A DNA stretch of 64,000 bases from Maylandia zebra (lineage: Eukaryota > Chordata > Actinopteri > Cichliformes > Cichlidae). The notes beneath the pieces are model-generated. The model searched no databases. It was not told the origin of the DNA and saw nothing but the letters and a program-made list of their open reading frames with translations. A program made the position numbers and the translations under genes. Where the stretch lies: NCBI RefSeq assembly GCF_041146795.1, contig NC_135185.1, forward strand, positions 10,027,529-10,091,528, written 5' to 3'. Below are positions 11,947 through 23,720 of the stretch, in pieces. The stretch's first letter is position 1. Every line of letters begins with the position of its first letter.

Positions 11947-13345
11947 GCGCGCGTTTAACTTGGGGTTAAAGCAACTCCGCGTTGACTGAACTAATTGTTA
12001 TCAGCCTTTCTGAAACCGAATATTCCGAGTTGGACAGTTCGGGGTTACTCAACCCCGAGTATCGTTTTTCACTCTGAGTTTTCCAAACTGGCTTCCTGAA
12101 ATAGGGCCCAGGTGTTGTTGGAAACAGAGAGGAAGGCTGTGTGTTGATAACAGAGCTGCACCTGCAAGAGCAGCAAACATCATGGTTAATGAAGTGAACC
12201 ACAGACACTGTTTGGACAATTAGAGTCTAATACTTAAAATCCACGAGCACCGCCTACAGCAGAGCTCAGCCAATAAGATCACTGTGTTTGCTGCTGTGAT
12301 GGGCGATGAGTCAAAACCAAAGAATGTTCGTTTTGTTGTGTTTTAAGTTCGACTGGTTGTACCTGAGTTTGGGCGGAAGTTACACACACACACACACGAA
12401 GCACAGGCTGAGGAGTGGCAGCATTCTTACACTCATCAATCACCCAACAATGTAGACGTAGTTTTAATTCACTTGAAAGCCAGAAAACTAAAAAAAACAG
12501 TTTTATTTGTTGTTATCGATCGTCCATCTGGGCCTTAGAGTTTCTGATTGTCATACTTTTATCTCATTTAGTGCTCAGTTCTGATAAAAATATTAATTGT
12601 AGATGATTTTAACATCCAGATGTTGAAAATCAGTTACGGTAGCCTTTACATTTAGAATAATGGATTACACATGAGGACTCTGATCACAGTAGGTGTCTTT
12701 CTGAAAGTGCTGTAACAAAGTTTAAGGATCTGCTGTTAACAAAAGTCTCAAATGAGAAGTGGTCATGGGCCGGCTGAGTTATCTGGATTTTTCCATGGCG
12801 TCCCTGTGTTCCCGCCTCTGGGCGGAGCCCTCGTCACTACACCTGTTATACTCACCTGTGGGAGATCCAGGCCAATCTGCAGGCAGTATTTAAGACTAGA
12901 AGAGGAATCAATCTGTTTCACCGTCCCCAATTGCAGCTTCTCCATACCTCCATTAACCAACCTGTTCATCGAGCCCCCACTCCAAACATTCACTGCTGTG
13001 TCTTAGTTTTACTGTCACTGTTACACACTGAAGGAGGACGAGGTTCATCCAGGTGCACACTGAGGCTTATTGCTCTGAAACACAGCAAAACAGCAGTTCT
13101 GTGTTACTGACGGCTTTTGTTACCATAACTGTCCTGTGTTCCTTTTGTAAGGGATTACTTGGCCAGTCACTTATTTGTCAGAGTGACTGTCTGCCACCTA
13201 CTGGTTACTGAGTTAAAGCAGATGACTCGTAAGCTGGAGAGGAAATGCCGTGTCACAAATTTAGAGGATCATCATTTAGCCTGGAGAAATAGTTTGTTGC
13301 TTTATAAGAAAGACCTCTACAAAGCCAGAACATCTCACTACAACC

Positions 13346-14800
13346 CTAAGAACTCTAATAAATATACAGTTGGGGTATTTGTTGATTTAAAAAAAGCTTT
13401 TGATACGTTACAACATTATATTTTGATTTCTAAATTGTATAATTATGGTGTGAGATGAGTGGCATTGAATTGGTTAAGGAGTTATTTAGAAAATAGGTCA
13501 CAATATGTACATTATCTCGGTAACACCTCTGAAATATTGAAGATTGTATGTTGCGTTCCTCGAGGTTCTGTTTTGGGACCTAAACTTTTTAATTTATATA
13601 TTAATGATATCTGTGACGTATCAAAAAGGTAAAATTCTATTTTATTTGCAGATGACACAAATTTTTATTGCTCTGGAGAGAATTTGAAAGATTTGGTTGA
13701 AATTATGACTTCTGAGATGTTAAGATTAAAAATATGGTTTGATGTAAATAAATTACCCTTGAATTTGACAAAAACGAAATTCATGATATTTGGCAGTCGT
13801 GTAAAGGAGGAAGAAGTTATTATGTCCATTGATGGAGAATTGATTGATAGAGTTACTGAATTTCGCTTTGTGGGTGTAATAGTAGATGAAAATTTTACGT
13901 GGAAATCACATATTGAGTATATTAGAAAGAAGATGGTTAAAAACATTTATATTTTGGGAAATGTTAGAGATTTATTAGACTATAAAACAATGCGCATTTT
14001 ATATTTTTCATTGTTTTTCTCATATTTTAGTTACTGTGTGGAAATTTGGGGGAATACATATGAGAATACTATAAAACCTCTAAACTTATTACAGAAGAAA
14101 GTGATACGAATGATTCATAATGTTAAATATAGAGAACATACAAATAAATTATTTATAAAATCAAAATTATTAAAATTAGGAGATTTAGTGAAACTACGGA
14201 CACTATTTATTATGTTTAAGGCTAAAAATAATATTTTGCCCTTTAAATTACAAAGAGTATTTTTAATGTGTTCAGGGGGAGAAGATAGCAGAAGGAAATT
14301 TTATTTTAAGCATCAGTTAGCTAGGACAACACAAAGATTAATGAGTACAACGGTTAGCGGTATATGACTGTGGAACTCTCTTCATTATAATTTAAAGAAT
14401 TGTATAAGTTTACATTGTTTTAAAAAGTGTTACATGCTTAAAATGATAACTCAATATGAATGAAATTGGAGTTCATTGAAAAAGGATCCTTTATAATTTT
14501 GTTTTGTTTTAATTTTATTTTTCTCCTTGTTACTATGTGGAGTGGTATATTCTGATTGTAAATTTGTTGTTTGGTTTGGGTTAGGACCGGAGATAAATGT
14601 TAATGTTAGTTTGTTCCCTGATTTTTGGTGCCCACTTGTAATATACGTTGGAATGTAGCTAGCGGGCAGGGTTTAATAAGAAGATTTTCTTCTTCCTGCT
14701 CCTTTTACCACATGGTTGTAGTGCTTTTTGATAGAAAGTGTGGTTGGTTTGTTTGATCTGTTGTACCAAGTGTGAAATAAATAAATAAATGAAAATGAAA
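13346..14800 (+). mobile_element. 5'-truncated jockey-superfamily-like LINE inserted in the L2
   Basis: The sequence enters at VGVFVDLKKAFDTL of the reverse transcriptase, has in-frame stops at 13456-13458 and 13630-13632, shows LFADDTNFY at the YADD site, and continues as one 227-residue frame (13684-14367) to the C-terminal end of the RT region. The 3' tail is an AAATA-type repeat at 14776-14795. 5' truncation and a simple 3' repeat are typical of target-primed reverse transcription. It is more AT-rich than the surrounding L2, indicating a different family. The clade within the jockey superfamily is uncertain. Confidence 0.75.
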
Positions 14801-14888
14801 GGACAACCCCAGGTTCAGGTACAGGTTCAGCTCTGTAACCAGGCTGACAAACAGTCAGAGCTCTGTTGAGCCAACAGTCCCTTTAAAA

Positions 14889-15109
14889 CAGAGGTGGGGG
14901 AACTCCAGGCCTCAGGTCCCGAAGGTTTTAGATGTGTCCTTGATCCAACACAGCTGATTTAAATGGCTAAATTACCTCCTCAACATGTCTTAAAGTTCTC
15001 CAGAGGCCTGCTAATGAACTAATCATTTGATTCAGGTGTGCTGACCCAGGGCGTGTTATCTAAAACTTGCAGCACACCGGGCCCTGGTACCTGGAGTTCC
15101 CCACCCCTG
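14889..15109. mobile_element. hAT-type MITE, 221 bp
   Basis: The ends are CAGAGGTGGGGGAACTCCAG and its near-perfect inverted partner CTGGAGTTCCCCACCCCTG. The 8-bp flanks are CTTTAAAA and CTTTGACT, matching at five of eight positions, consistent with an old hAT target duplication. It has no coding capacity and lies inside the L2 LINE. Confidence 0.8.
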
Positions 15110-17439
15110 CTTTGACTAGTAATGATTTCATGAACTTCTTTACAAATAAAATGTAACCATTACTGAAATAAAAAAGCCAAATTTGATAACTGCTGATATT
15201 TTAGACTCTTTCTCTCTGATCTTTCTGAGTTAACTTCAATAATTACTTCCTCCAAACCATCAACGTGTCTTTTAGACCCCATTCCTACAAAACTGCTCAA
15301 TGAAGTCCTGCCATTAATTAATGCTTTAATCTTAAATATGATCAACCTATCTCTAATAATCAGCTATGTACCACAGGCCTTCAAGCTGGCTGTAGTTAAA
15401 CCTTTACTTAAAAAGCATCTCTAGACCCAGCAGTCTTAGCTAATTATAGGCCAATCTCCAACCTTCCTTTCATATCAAAAATCCTTGAAAGAGTAGTTGT
15501 CAAACAGCTAACAGATCATCTGCAGAGGAATGGCTTATTTGAAGAGTTTCAGTCAGGTTTCAGAGCTCATCACAGCACAGAAACAGCTTTAGTGAAGGTT
15601 ACAAATGATCTTCTTATGGCCTCTGACAGTGGACTCATCTCTGTGCTTGTCCTGCTAGACCTTAGCGCAGCGTTCGATACTGTTGACCATAATATCCTAT
15701 TAGAGCGATTAGAACATGCTGTGTAGGTGTTACAGGTACTGCACTGCAGTGGTTTGTATCATATCTATCTAATAGACTCCAATTTGTTCATGTAAATGGA
15801 GAGTCCTCTTCACACACTGAGGTTAATTATGGAGTTCCACAGGGTTCAGTGCTAGAACCAATTCTGTTTACATTATACATGCTTCCCTTAGGCAGCATCA
15901 TTAGAAGACATTTACACTGCTATGCAGATGACACCCAGCTCTATCTGTCCATGAAGCCAGATAACACACACCAATTAGTTAAACTGCAGGAATGTCTTAA
16001 AGACATAAAGACCTGGATGGCCGCTAACTTTCTGCTTCTTAATTCAGATAAAACTGAGGTTATTGTACTCGGCCCTGAAAAGCTTAGAAATATAGTGTCT
16101 AAGCAGATTCTTACTCTGGATGGCATTACCACAGTAACGCTGTGAGGAACCTTGGACTCATTTTTGACCAGGACATGTCCTTCAACGCACATATTAAACA
16201 AATATGTAAGACTGCTTTCTTCCATTTGCGCAACATCTCTAAAATTAGAAATATCCTGTCTCAGAGTGACGCTGAAAAACTAGTTCATGCATTTATTACT
16301 TCCAGGCTGGACGACTGTAATTCATTATTATCATGATGTCCTAAAAACTTACTGAAAAGCCTTCAGCTAATCCAAAATGCTGCAGCAAGAGTCCGGACAG
16401 GGGCTAGAAAGAGAGAGCAGATTTCTCCTGTATTGGCTTCCTGTTAAATCCAGAATTGAATTCAAAATCCTGCTCCTCACATACAAGGTCTTAAATAATC
16501 AGGCCCCATCTTATCTTAATGACCTTGTAGTACCATATCACCCTATTAGAGCACTTTGCTCTCGCTCTGTAGGCCTACTTGTTGTTCCTAGAGTATTTAA
16601 AAGTAGAATGGGAGGGAGAGCCTTCAGTTTTCAGGCCCCTCTTCTGTGGAACCAGCTTCCAGTTTGGATTCAGGAGACAGACACTATCTCTACTTTCAAG
16701 ATTAGGCTTCAAACTTTCCTTTTTGCTAAAGCATATAGGTAGGGCTGGACCAGGTGACCCTGAATCCTCCCTTAGTTATGCTGCAATAGGCGTAGGCTGC
16801 CGGGGATTCCCATGATGCATTGAGTCTTTCCTTTCCAGTCACCTTTCTCACTCACTATGTATTAACAGACCTCTCTGCATTGAATCATATCTGTTATTAA
16901 CCTCTGTCTCTCTTCCACAGCATGTCTTTATCCTGTCTTCCTTCTCTCACCCCAACTGGTCCCAGCAGATGGCCCCGCCCCTCCCTGAGCCTGGTTCTGC
17001 TGGAGGTTTCTTCCTGTTAAAAGGGAGTTTTTCCTTCCCACTGTCGCCAAAGTGCTTGCTCATAGGGGGTCATATGATTGTTGGGTTTTTCTCTGTACCT
17101 ATGAAGCGCCTTGACTTTTGTTGTGATTTGGCGCTATATAAATAAAATTGAATTGAATTAAACTCCAGTGCAGATTTTATATGCCCATTTTCAAAAAGCC
17201 AAGCTTTTTTGTTACGCCTTGGCACATGTGCAGTTAGATGGTCTGGCAAGAGAATCTCTTCTTTGGTGAAAGACTGAGCCACAGAATGTGACCTGCTTAG
17301 CTGTGCTGGAAACCTAATGGAGGATAAAGGCAAAGTAAACATTTCTGCATGTAATATACTCACACTTCTCTGATCAATGAAGTACATTTTATTAAAAAAA
17401 AATACACCATGCTGTACACATGTCCAATTAATAAACACC

Positions 17440-17520
17440 CTCTAGCCCCATGGTAGCTAGGATAGGCTCTTGGAATCCTGAATTGGATAAGTGGAAGAGA
17501 ATGGATGGATGAATGGATGG
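17440..17520 (+). repeat. 3' end of a Rex/RTE-like LINE with ATGG repeat tail
   Basis: GGATAAGTGGAAGAGAATGG followed by ATGGATGGATGAATGGATGG is the usual 3' terminus of teleost Rex/RTE-like retroposons. No coding part is attached. Confidence 0.5.
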
Positions 17521-17528
17521 GTAGATGA

Positions 17529-18136
17529 AAGGGGTGGGGAAAAAAAATCGATACTGTGTAGTATCGTGATATTTTGTTTGCTAATAATGTATCGATACAG
17601 GGACAGCAGAAATCGATATTTTGTTACAAAAAAAGTTTTTGTGGACTGACTTCAGAGCATGTTGATCCTTTTTCTGAGCAAGAACCCTGACATTCCTTCA
17701 CTGTCCAAATGTGTTTAACTTTTTTTTTGGCAGCAATAAACATGACAGTTTACTTATTTTAATTTAAGACATGTTTTATTTTAAGTTTAAAACTTTTTTA
17801 TTTAATGTAAAATTATATTTTGTTTTAATTTACTTTCAAATTCTTCAGTTGCTGAATGGGCTGCATAGTTTTCACAAATTGCATAGTTCAGAATAGCTAT
17901 AATTGTACCAGATGGTTGCATTCAGTTAAGTTGGACTAGACTGTAATACAAACCGTTCAGTTTGTCAACATTAAAACTGAGTGAAATGAGAGAAAGACTG
18001 AGTGCGAGACTTTGTTATTAGATAAAATGAATATTGATGAAGTTTACCTTTATGTACAGAATCTGAATATCGCAAAATATTTTTAAAAAATTGCAATAAT
18101 ATCGTATCGTGGGATGTATGGTGATTCCCACCTCTA
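17529..18136. mobile_element. hAT-type MITE with perfect 8-bp target duplication
   Basis: An identical 8-bp repeat, GTAGATGA, flanks the element at 17521-17528 and 18137-18144. The termini are imperfect inverted repeats (AAGGGGTGGG and the complement of CCCACCTCTA). The interior is AT-rich and non-coding, with ATCGATAC-type motifs near both ends. It inserted just after the ATGG repeat tail of an older retroposon. Confidence 0.85.
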
Positions 18137-18802
18137 GTAGATGATGTAAGATAGTGAGATGGGTGGGTGGAGAAACTTAACAATCACATAAAAATATTTT
18201 CTTAAATTCACGGAGTACTTTTTGTTGCTTTAAAAAAAGTTTCATTAAATTATATACTGACAAAAATTATGCATTTTTATGTACATTAAGTACATTTTAT
18301 GCAACTGATGTGCTTTACTTTTACACAATGTTTGCAGATTAAGGTTACGGGACGTGAAATATTAAAGAAATCGCATGTTTCCACAATTAAACAAATTAAC
18401 TGTTGTGCACATTGTAGATGGGACCCATTGTGGGGGACTCCTGTGATGTGGAAGGCACATTCTCCATAACGTTAGCTGGTTAACCAGGGGCTATCTGACT
18501 GGAGAGGTTCACTGCATTTGGTCTTCCATGATGAAAAGGTGAAAAAATTTCTTCATCAGTTAGGGCTGTTCGATATAACGATATACAGTGGAGCAAAAAA
18601 GTATTTAGTCAGCCACCGATTGTGCAAGTTCCCCCACCTAAAATGATGACAGAGGTCAGTAATTTGCACCAGAGGTACACTTCAACTGTGAGAGACAGAA
18701 TGTGAAAAAAAAAATCCATGAATTCACATGGTAGGATTTGTAAAGAATTTATTCGTAAATCAGGGTGGAAAATAAGTATTTGGTCAATAACAAAAATACA
18801 AC

Positions 18803-19825
18803 TCAATACTTTGTAACATAACCTTTGTTGGCAATAACAGAGGTCAAACGTTTACTATAGGTCTTTACCAGGTTTGCACACACAGTAGCTGGTATTTTGA
18901 CCCATTCCTCCATGCAGATCTTCTCGAGAGCAGTGATGTTTTGGGGCTGTCGCCGAGCAACATGGACTTTCAACTCCCGCCACAGATTTTCTATGGGGTT
19001 GAGGTCTGGAGACTGGCTAGGCCACTCCAGGACTTTCAAATGCTTTTTACGGAGCCACTCCTTTGTTGCCCGGGCGGTGTGTTTTGGATCATTGTCATGT
19101 TGGAAGACCCAGCCTCGTTTCATCTTCAAAGTTCTCACTGATGGAAGGAGGTTTTGGCTCAAAATCTCACGATACATGGCCCCATTCATTCTGTCCTTAA
19201 CACGGATCAGTCGTCCTGTCCCCTTGGCAGAAAAACAGCCCCATAGCATGATGTTTCCACCCCCATGCTTCACAGTAGGTATGGTGTTCTTGGGATGCAA
19301 CTCAGTATTCTTCTTCCTCCAAACACGACGAGTTGAGTTTATACCAAAAAGTTCTACTTTGGTTTCATCTGACCACATGACATTCTCCCAATCCTCTGCT
19401 GTATCATCCATGTGCTCTCTGGCAAACTTCAGACGGGCCTGGACATGCACTGGCTTCAGCAGCGGAACACGTCTGGCACTGCGGGATTTGATTCCCTGCC
19501 GTTGTAGTGTGTTACTGATGGTGACCTTTGTTACTTTGGTCCCAGCTCTCTGCAGGTCATTCACCAGGTCCCCCCGTGTGGTTCTGGGATCTTTGCTCAC
19601 CGTTCTCATGATCATTTTGACCCCACGGGATGAGATCTTGCGTGGAGCCCCAGATCGAGGGAGATTATCAGTGGTCTTGTATGTCTTCCATTTTCTGATG
19701 ATTGCTCCCACAGTTGATTTTTTCACACCAAGCTGCTTGCCTATTGTAGATTCACTCTTCCCAGTCTGGTGCAGGTCTACAATACTTTTCCTGGTGTCCT
19801 TCGAAAGCTCTTTGGTCTTGGCCAT
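18803..19825 (-). CDS. Tc1 transposase, intact 340-residue ORF
   Basis: An uninterrupted ORF starts at the ATG at 19825. The N-terminal half has paired helix-turn-helix DNA-binding domains (about residues 1-110) with an AT-hook-like RSGAPRK linker (58-63). The catalytic DDE domain has D153 in [12 protein letters not shown]244 in [10 protein letters not shown] and E279 in [12 protein letters not shown]244 and E279 are 34 residues apart, the DD34E signature of Tc1. Length and all key residues match functional family members. This cut-and-paste enzyme excises the element from TA sites. The nested insertion lies 175 bp upstream of its start, outside the ORF, and may affect expression. Confidence 0.95.
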   Translation of the reverse strand: MAKTKELSKDTRKSIVDLHQTGKSESTIGKQLGVKKSTVGAIIRKWKTYKTTDNLPRSGAPRKISSRGVKMIMRTVSKDPRTTRGDLVNDLQRAGTKVTKVTISNTLQRQGIKSRSARRVPLLKPVHVQARLKFAREHMDDTAEDWENVMWSDETKVELFGINSTRRVWRKKNTELHPKNTIPTVKHGGGNIMLWGCFSAKGTGRLIRVKDRMNGAMYREILSQNLLPSVRTLKMKRGWVFQHDNDPKHTARATKEWLRKKHLKVLEWPSQSPDLNPIENLWRELKVHVARRQPQNITALEKICMEEWVKIPATVCANLVKTYSKRLTSVIANKGYVTKY

Positions 19826-20000
19826 GGCGGAGTTTGGAGTCTGACTGTTTGAGGCTGTGGACAGGTGTCTTTTATACAGATGATGAGTTCAAACAGGTGC
19901 CATTCATACAGGTAACGAGTGGGGGACAGAAAAGCTTCTTACAGAAGACATTACAGGTCTGTGAGAGCCAGAGATTTTCCTTGTTTGAGGTGACCAAATA

Positions 20001-21267
20001 GGGGAGACCGGGGATAGTTGTAACATTTTTGACATTTCTGTCTGTAAATTGGAGCTCTTTTAAGGTAGTGGATTCAAAATGTAATGCAAAGTATTTACAT
20101 GTCTCGGCTATTAAATAGTGCAGCTATTTTCTCTGCAGCACAATTACCCATTGCATGGTATGGTCTCAAACACAAAGAGTGAAATGTTACAATTAACCCC
20201 ATAGTCTGGGTTAGTTGTAACATCCTGGGGTGAAATGTAACACAATGAAATAAGGGTACTAACAAAACATTAACATGTAATCTTTGTTTATTCAACACAT
20301 GAATGCACTTACATCCATTTATGTAGCTGTGTGTGTGTGTGACAGAATGCAGAAATCTAGCTTTTGAACATATTCCAACCCCCCCAAAAAAGACAAGTTA
20401 TGGAATTTTCTGCAACTGAATATTTCATTAATTTTGGTTGGTCTTCCTTGAGTTTGGCCTCATTGGCTCAGTGGGCATCGTAACCTACAACTCTTGCACC
20501 AATTTTGAACATAACAATGAAGCTGAAAAAATTTAGTTGTTCACCAGCATCGCAATTCCATTACTTTTTATCATGGCTTACCTTGGTGTGGTTTGCAAAG
20601 TGCTTCATAAAGATGAGGAAATCTGTTTCTTGCACCCATCCTGATTTATTTCCACTGCCAGTACTTCCTACTGGTCCATCTCTGACACAGTGGTCTGCAT
20701 AATGTATGTGTGGGAACACAAACAGTGGAGGAATTGTGTTGCCAATGGCATTAACCGCATATACAAATGCGACCAGTGAACCTCTCTCTGCTGATGTCGT
20801 TGCCCCAACTTGTTTAATATAAGTTAAAGTAATAGTGTGGTAAGTTGTAACATCTGCATTATTGTTACAACTGACCCAGACTGTTGCTGTTACAACTGAC
20901 CCAGGCTCCTATAGCCATGAACTAGCTAACATTACAGCCAACGGCTAAAACATTAGCACTAAAGACCTACACAGAATATATCCCCATAGACATACAAATA
21001 ACAATTTAGGTTTGATGAGTTTAACTGCAAAGCAGATAATGCTATTACAAATTGAAATAAAGTAGAAAAACTTATTTTTTGGCATACAAATTACTTTTTT
21101 TCATGTTAAATTGTCTGTGTTTGACAAAATGTGCTGATTTTCCACATGTGATAGCAGAACTGAGTTGGGCATGCACAGGATGAGTCACATCATTTGAAAC
21201 TTAGCCCTGATTGGAGAAATTGGAAGTGTTACAACTGACCCACGTTACAACTATCCCTGGTCTCCCC
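20001..21267. mobile_element. TA-flanked non-autonomous element of unassigned family, nested in Tc1
   Basis: Inverted ends GGGGAGACCGGGGATAGTTG (one mismatch over about 24 bp) lie between TA dinucleotides at 19999-20000 and 21268-21269; removing the insert restores the Tc1 sequence. It has no long ORF. Motifs of the type GTTACAACTGACCC recur in both orientations near 20170-20240, 20840-20910 and 21225-21250, resembling subterminal transposase-binding repeats. A TA target suggests the Tc1/mariner superfamily, but I do not recognise the family. Confidence 0.8.
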
Positions 21268-21930
21268 TACTTATTTTCCACCCTGATTTACGAATACATT
21301 CTTTACAAATCCTATCATGTGAATTCATGGATTTTTTTTTTCACATTCTGTCTCTCACAGTTGAAGTGTACCTCTGGTGCAAATTACTGACCTCTGTCAT
21401 CATTTTAAGTGGGGGAACTTGCACAATCGGTGGCTGACTAAATACTTTTTTGCCCCACTGTATATCGGATGATGATATAAAAACGTCTATCGTTTCATTT
21501 TACGCTATCGTTTGTTTCGTGGTGTCGCAAAATAAACTGTTTACGGCAATATTTTTATGGTTTTGTTGGTCACTGTTGTGGCTATATTCATTTCTTAAAG
21601 TTCTCTCTTTCTCTTATATTTAATATAACCACACTACTGACGGACAAGCGCCTGTTTTTATGCGTTGAGGTTAGCAACAACGACGGTAACACCATTGCGT
21701 GTCTGCTTATGTTCCACATAAACCTTTCACAATAAAGCTCAATATCCTGTTAAGACTTTTCAAAATAAACTGAATCACGTGAAAGAGCAGATTATTTACG
21801 GATGAGAAGCAAAACAAGAGCCGCCAGGTGCTAAAAAATACAGGCTTTTCCCCGCAGCACGACGTGTAATAAACACTCAAAGAAAACGGCGGCCGTTACA
21901 ACTTATGTCTAAAAATTCACGCATTAGTTA

Positions 21931-23720
21931 CCGTATTTTCACGACCATAAGGCGCACTGTGCTAAAAGGCGCAGTCTCAGTTATGTGTGCCCTTACTGTA
22001 TTTAACACACACATAAGGCGCACTGGACCATAGGGCGCATACAAGTACCGTATGCGTATTTAAAAATAAAGCGGGAGCAAACCCGAGTTCGGTACCTTAC
22101 TCACATTTCTATTACCGGTAATTGTCATCATCAACAACACACAAGCATACAAGTGTGCGTATTTAAAAATAAAGCAGGAGCAAAACAAAGTTTGGTACTC
22201 ACATTTTTATCATCAATCAAACCCATCAAAGTCCTCATCCTCTGTGTCTGAATTGAACAGCTGCGCTAAATCTCCATCAAACATGCCAGGTTCACGGTCT
22301 TCACCGTCAGAGTCACTTTCCGTGCCGTGCGGCTCCTCGGAAACGATGCCGGCTTTTGCGAAAGCTCGAACAACAGTGCCAGCAGACATGTTAGCCCAAG
22401 CATGTACAATCCATTGGCAAATTGTGGCGTAACTCGCCCGGCGCTGCCTTCCACTCTTAGTGAAACTGTGGTCTCCACCGGTCATCCATCGCTCCCACGC
22501 CGCTCGCAGCCTTACTTTGAACGGGCGGTTCACACCGATGTCCAGCGGTTGGAGTTCCTTTGTCAGGCCTCCCGGAATGACAGCAAGCTCACAGTTCATT
22601 TGCTTCACAAGTTTTTTCACATCGGCTGTGAGATGGGCACGCATAGAGTCACAGATCAACAGCGATGGTGATGCGTGGAAAAAACCACCTGGTCTCCTTA
22701 CATACACCTCCCTCAGCCACTCTTTCATCATTTCCTCATCCATCCAGCGCTTTTCATTTGCCTTAATGATGATTTCTGCTGGAAACTTCTCTTTAGGCAA
22801 AGTCTTTCGCTTAAAAATCACCATAGGCGGCAGTTTCTGTCCATTAGCATGGCAGCCAAGCACAACAGTGAAAGAAGACTTTTCATACCCCGTTGTGCGT
22901 ATCACTACCGTGCTGGTCCCCTTCTTCTCCACAGTGTGACTCACCGGGATGTCAAAAGTGAGCGGGACCTCGTCCATGTTTGTGATGTGGCTGGGCTGGA
23001 TGTTTTTGTCGCCGATGTGTTTGCTGCAGTAGGAGCGGAAGATGGCCAGCTTTTCCTTATACCGGTAATCCGCTGGAAGTTGCTGCGCTACCATAGTCCT
23101 GGTCCGGATGGAAAAATGGCACAGTTTCATAAAACGAAAGCACCAAGACGGACCTCCTTGGAAATGTTCAATGTTCATCTTTAAGCTAGTGAAACTGCTT
23201 TTAGCCGAATGGTGACCGTCGAAACGCTTCTCCCGCTCGCTCTTTGCTCGATGATCCACCGCTCGAGTCTTTCCTCCAGCTCGGGCCACCTCGCCTTATG
23301 TCCGCGGAAACTCAGCTGCGTTTTCTTGACCTGCCGGAGCTTGTTTTCCAGCTTCCTCCATTTGCGAACCATCGATTCGTTAATCTTAAATTCTCTCGCC
23401 GCTGCTCGATTTCCATGTTCCTCCGCGTAGCTGATGGCCTTCAGTTTAAACTGTGCTTCGTAAGCGTGTCTCTTTGCCATTTTCAGGGTTGTTAAAACAA
23501 CGATGTCCTGCATAATGCACATACCTGTTCTTTTATACAGGTATGTGCGATTGTCCCGGTATATACGATCAATGCCCACACTTCACCCTTTAGCGTTCTC
23601 ATGGTGTTCTCTACTACGTCCTCCTTACAACACATAGGGCGCACCGCGCTATAGGGCGCGCCGCACTTTTTGAAGAAAATCTAAGACTTTTAAGTGCGCC
23701 TTATGGTCGTGAAAATACGG
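21931..23720 (-). mobile_element. pogo/Tigger-like DNA transposon
   Basis: Perfect 27-bp inverted ends begin CCGTATTTTCACGACCATAA and are flanked by TA at 21929-21930 and 23721-23722. The element is 1790 bp and carries a nearly complete minus-strand pogo-type transposase with one frameshift. GGCGCAC-type motifs repeat inside both ends. It sits inside the outer MITE, to the right of the Tc1. Confidence 0.92.
22213..23579 (-). pseudogene. pogo-like transposase with a single frameshift
   Basis: The first frame (to 23181) begins in a region reading MAKRHAYEAQFKLKAISYAE, a psq/CENP-B-type helix-turn-helix, then WIIEQRASGRSVSTVTIRLK of the CENP-B DNA-binding half. It hits a stop at 23181-23183. 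Homology resumes at once in another frame (MNIEHFQGGPSW) and runs to 22213 through the DDE_1 domain: NMDEVPLTFD, LLICDSMRAHL and LQPLDIGVNRPFK supply the acidic triad. The C-terminus is acidic (SDTEDEDFDGFD). One small indel separates it from a continuous reading frame, so the copy is fairly young but inactive as read. Confidence 0.85.

Larger units (their letters stand above)
10332..12108. mobile_element. PIF/Harbinger DNA transposon, decayed
   Basis: The ends are inverted repeats of about 25 bp starting GGCCCTATTTCAGGAAGCC, one mismatch in the first 22 or so, with weaker symmetry further in. A 3-bp direct repeat, CAG, flanks the element at 10329-10331 and 12109-12111; three-base target duplications are a Harbinger hallmark. 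Inside are a plus-strand HARBI1-like transposase relic and a minus-strand Myb/SANT-like gene, the two-gene architecture of this superfamily. At 1.78 kb it is shorter than an autonomous copy and both genes lack their later exons. It sits 560 bp upstream of the IRG start codon. Confidence 0.88.
12415..17159 (+). mobile_element. L2-type LINE (Maui-like), degenerate and interrupted
   Basis: Endonuclease-like remnants appear at about 12415-12760. A linker piece lies near 13200-13345. The reverse transcriptase is at about 15240-16740, with many stops and frame changes; YADDTQLY at the active site is readable near 15920. The 3' end carries the typical teleost L2 terminus, GGCGCTATATAAATAAAATTG followed by GAATT repeats, ending at 17159. 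Its body is interrupted by LTR-like sequence of unknown identity (about 12765-13020), another LINE (about 13346-14800) and a hAT MITE (14889-15109). It is not functional. Confidence 0.8.
18586..21460 (-). mobile_element. Tc1-like transposon, full length, interrupted by another element
   Basis: The ends begin CAGTGGRGCAAAAAAGTATT and are flanked by TA at 18584-18585 and 21461-21462. The terminal inverted repeats run about 200 bp with only a handful of differences, pointing to recent insertion. The element carries an intact transposase. Without the nested 1267-bp insertion it measures about 1.6 kb, the standard Tc1 length. Confidence 0.95.

Noticed and set aside
12765..13020. Possible LTR (TATTTAAGACTAG near 12887)
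   Set aside because: Composition and a TATA-like site hint at an LTR, but no TG...CA borders or target duplication could be defined.
18897..19844. 315-codon plus-strand ORF
   Set aside because: It is the antisense shadow of the Tc1 transposase, which is clearly the real gene.
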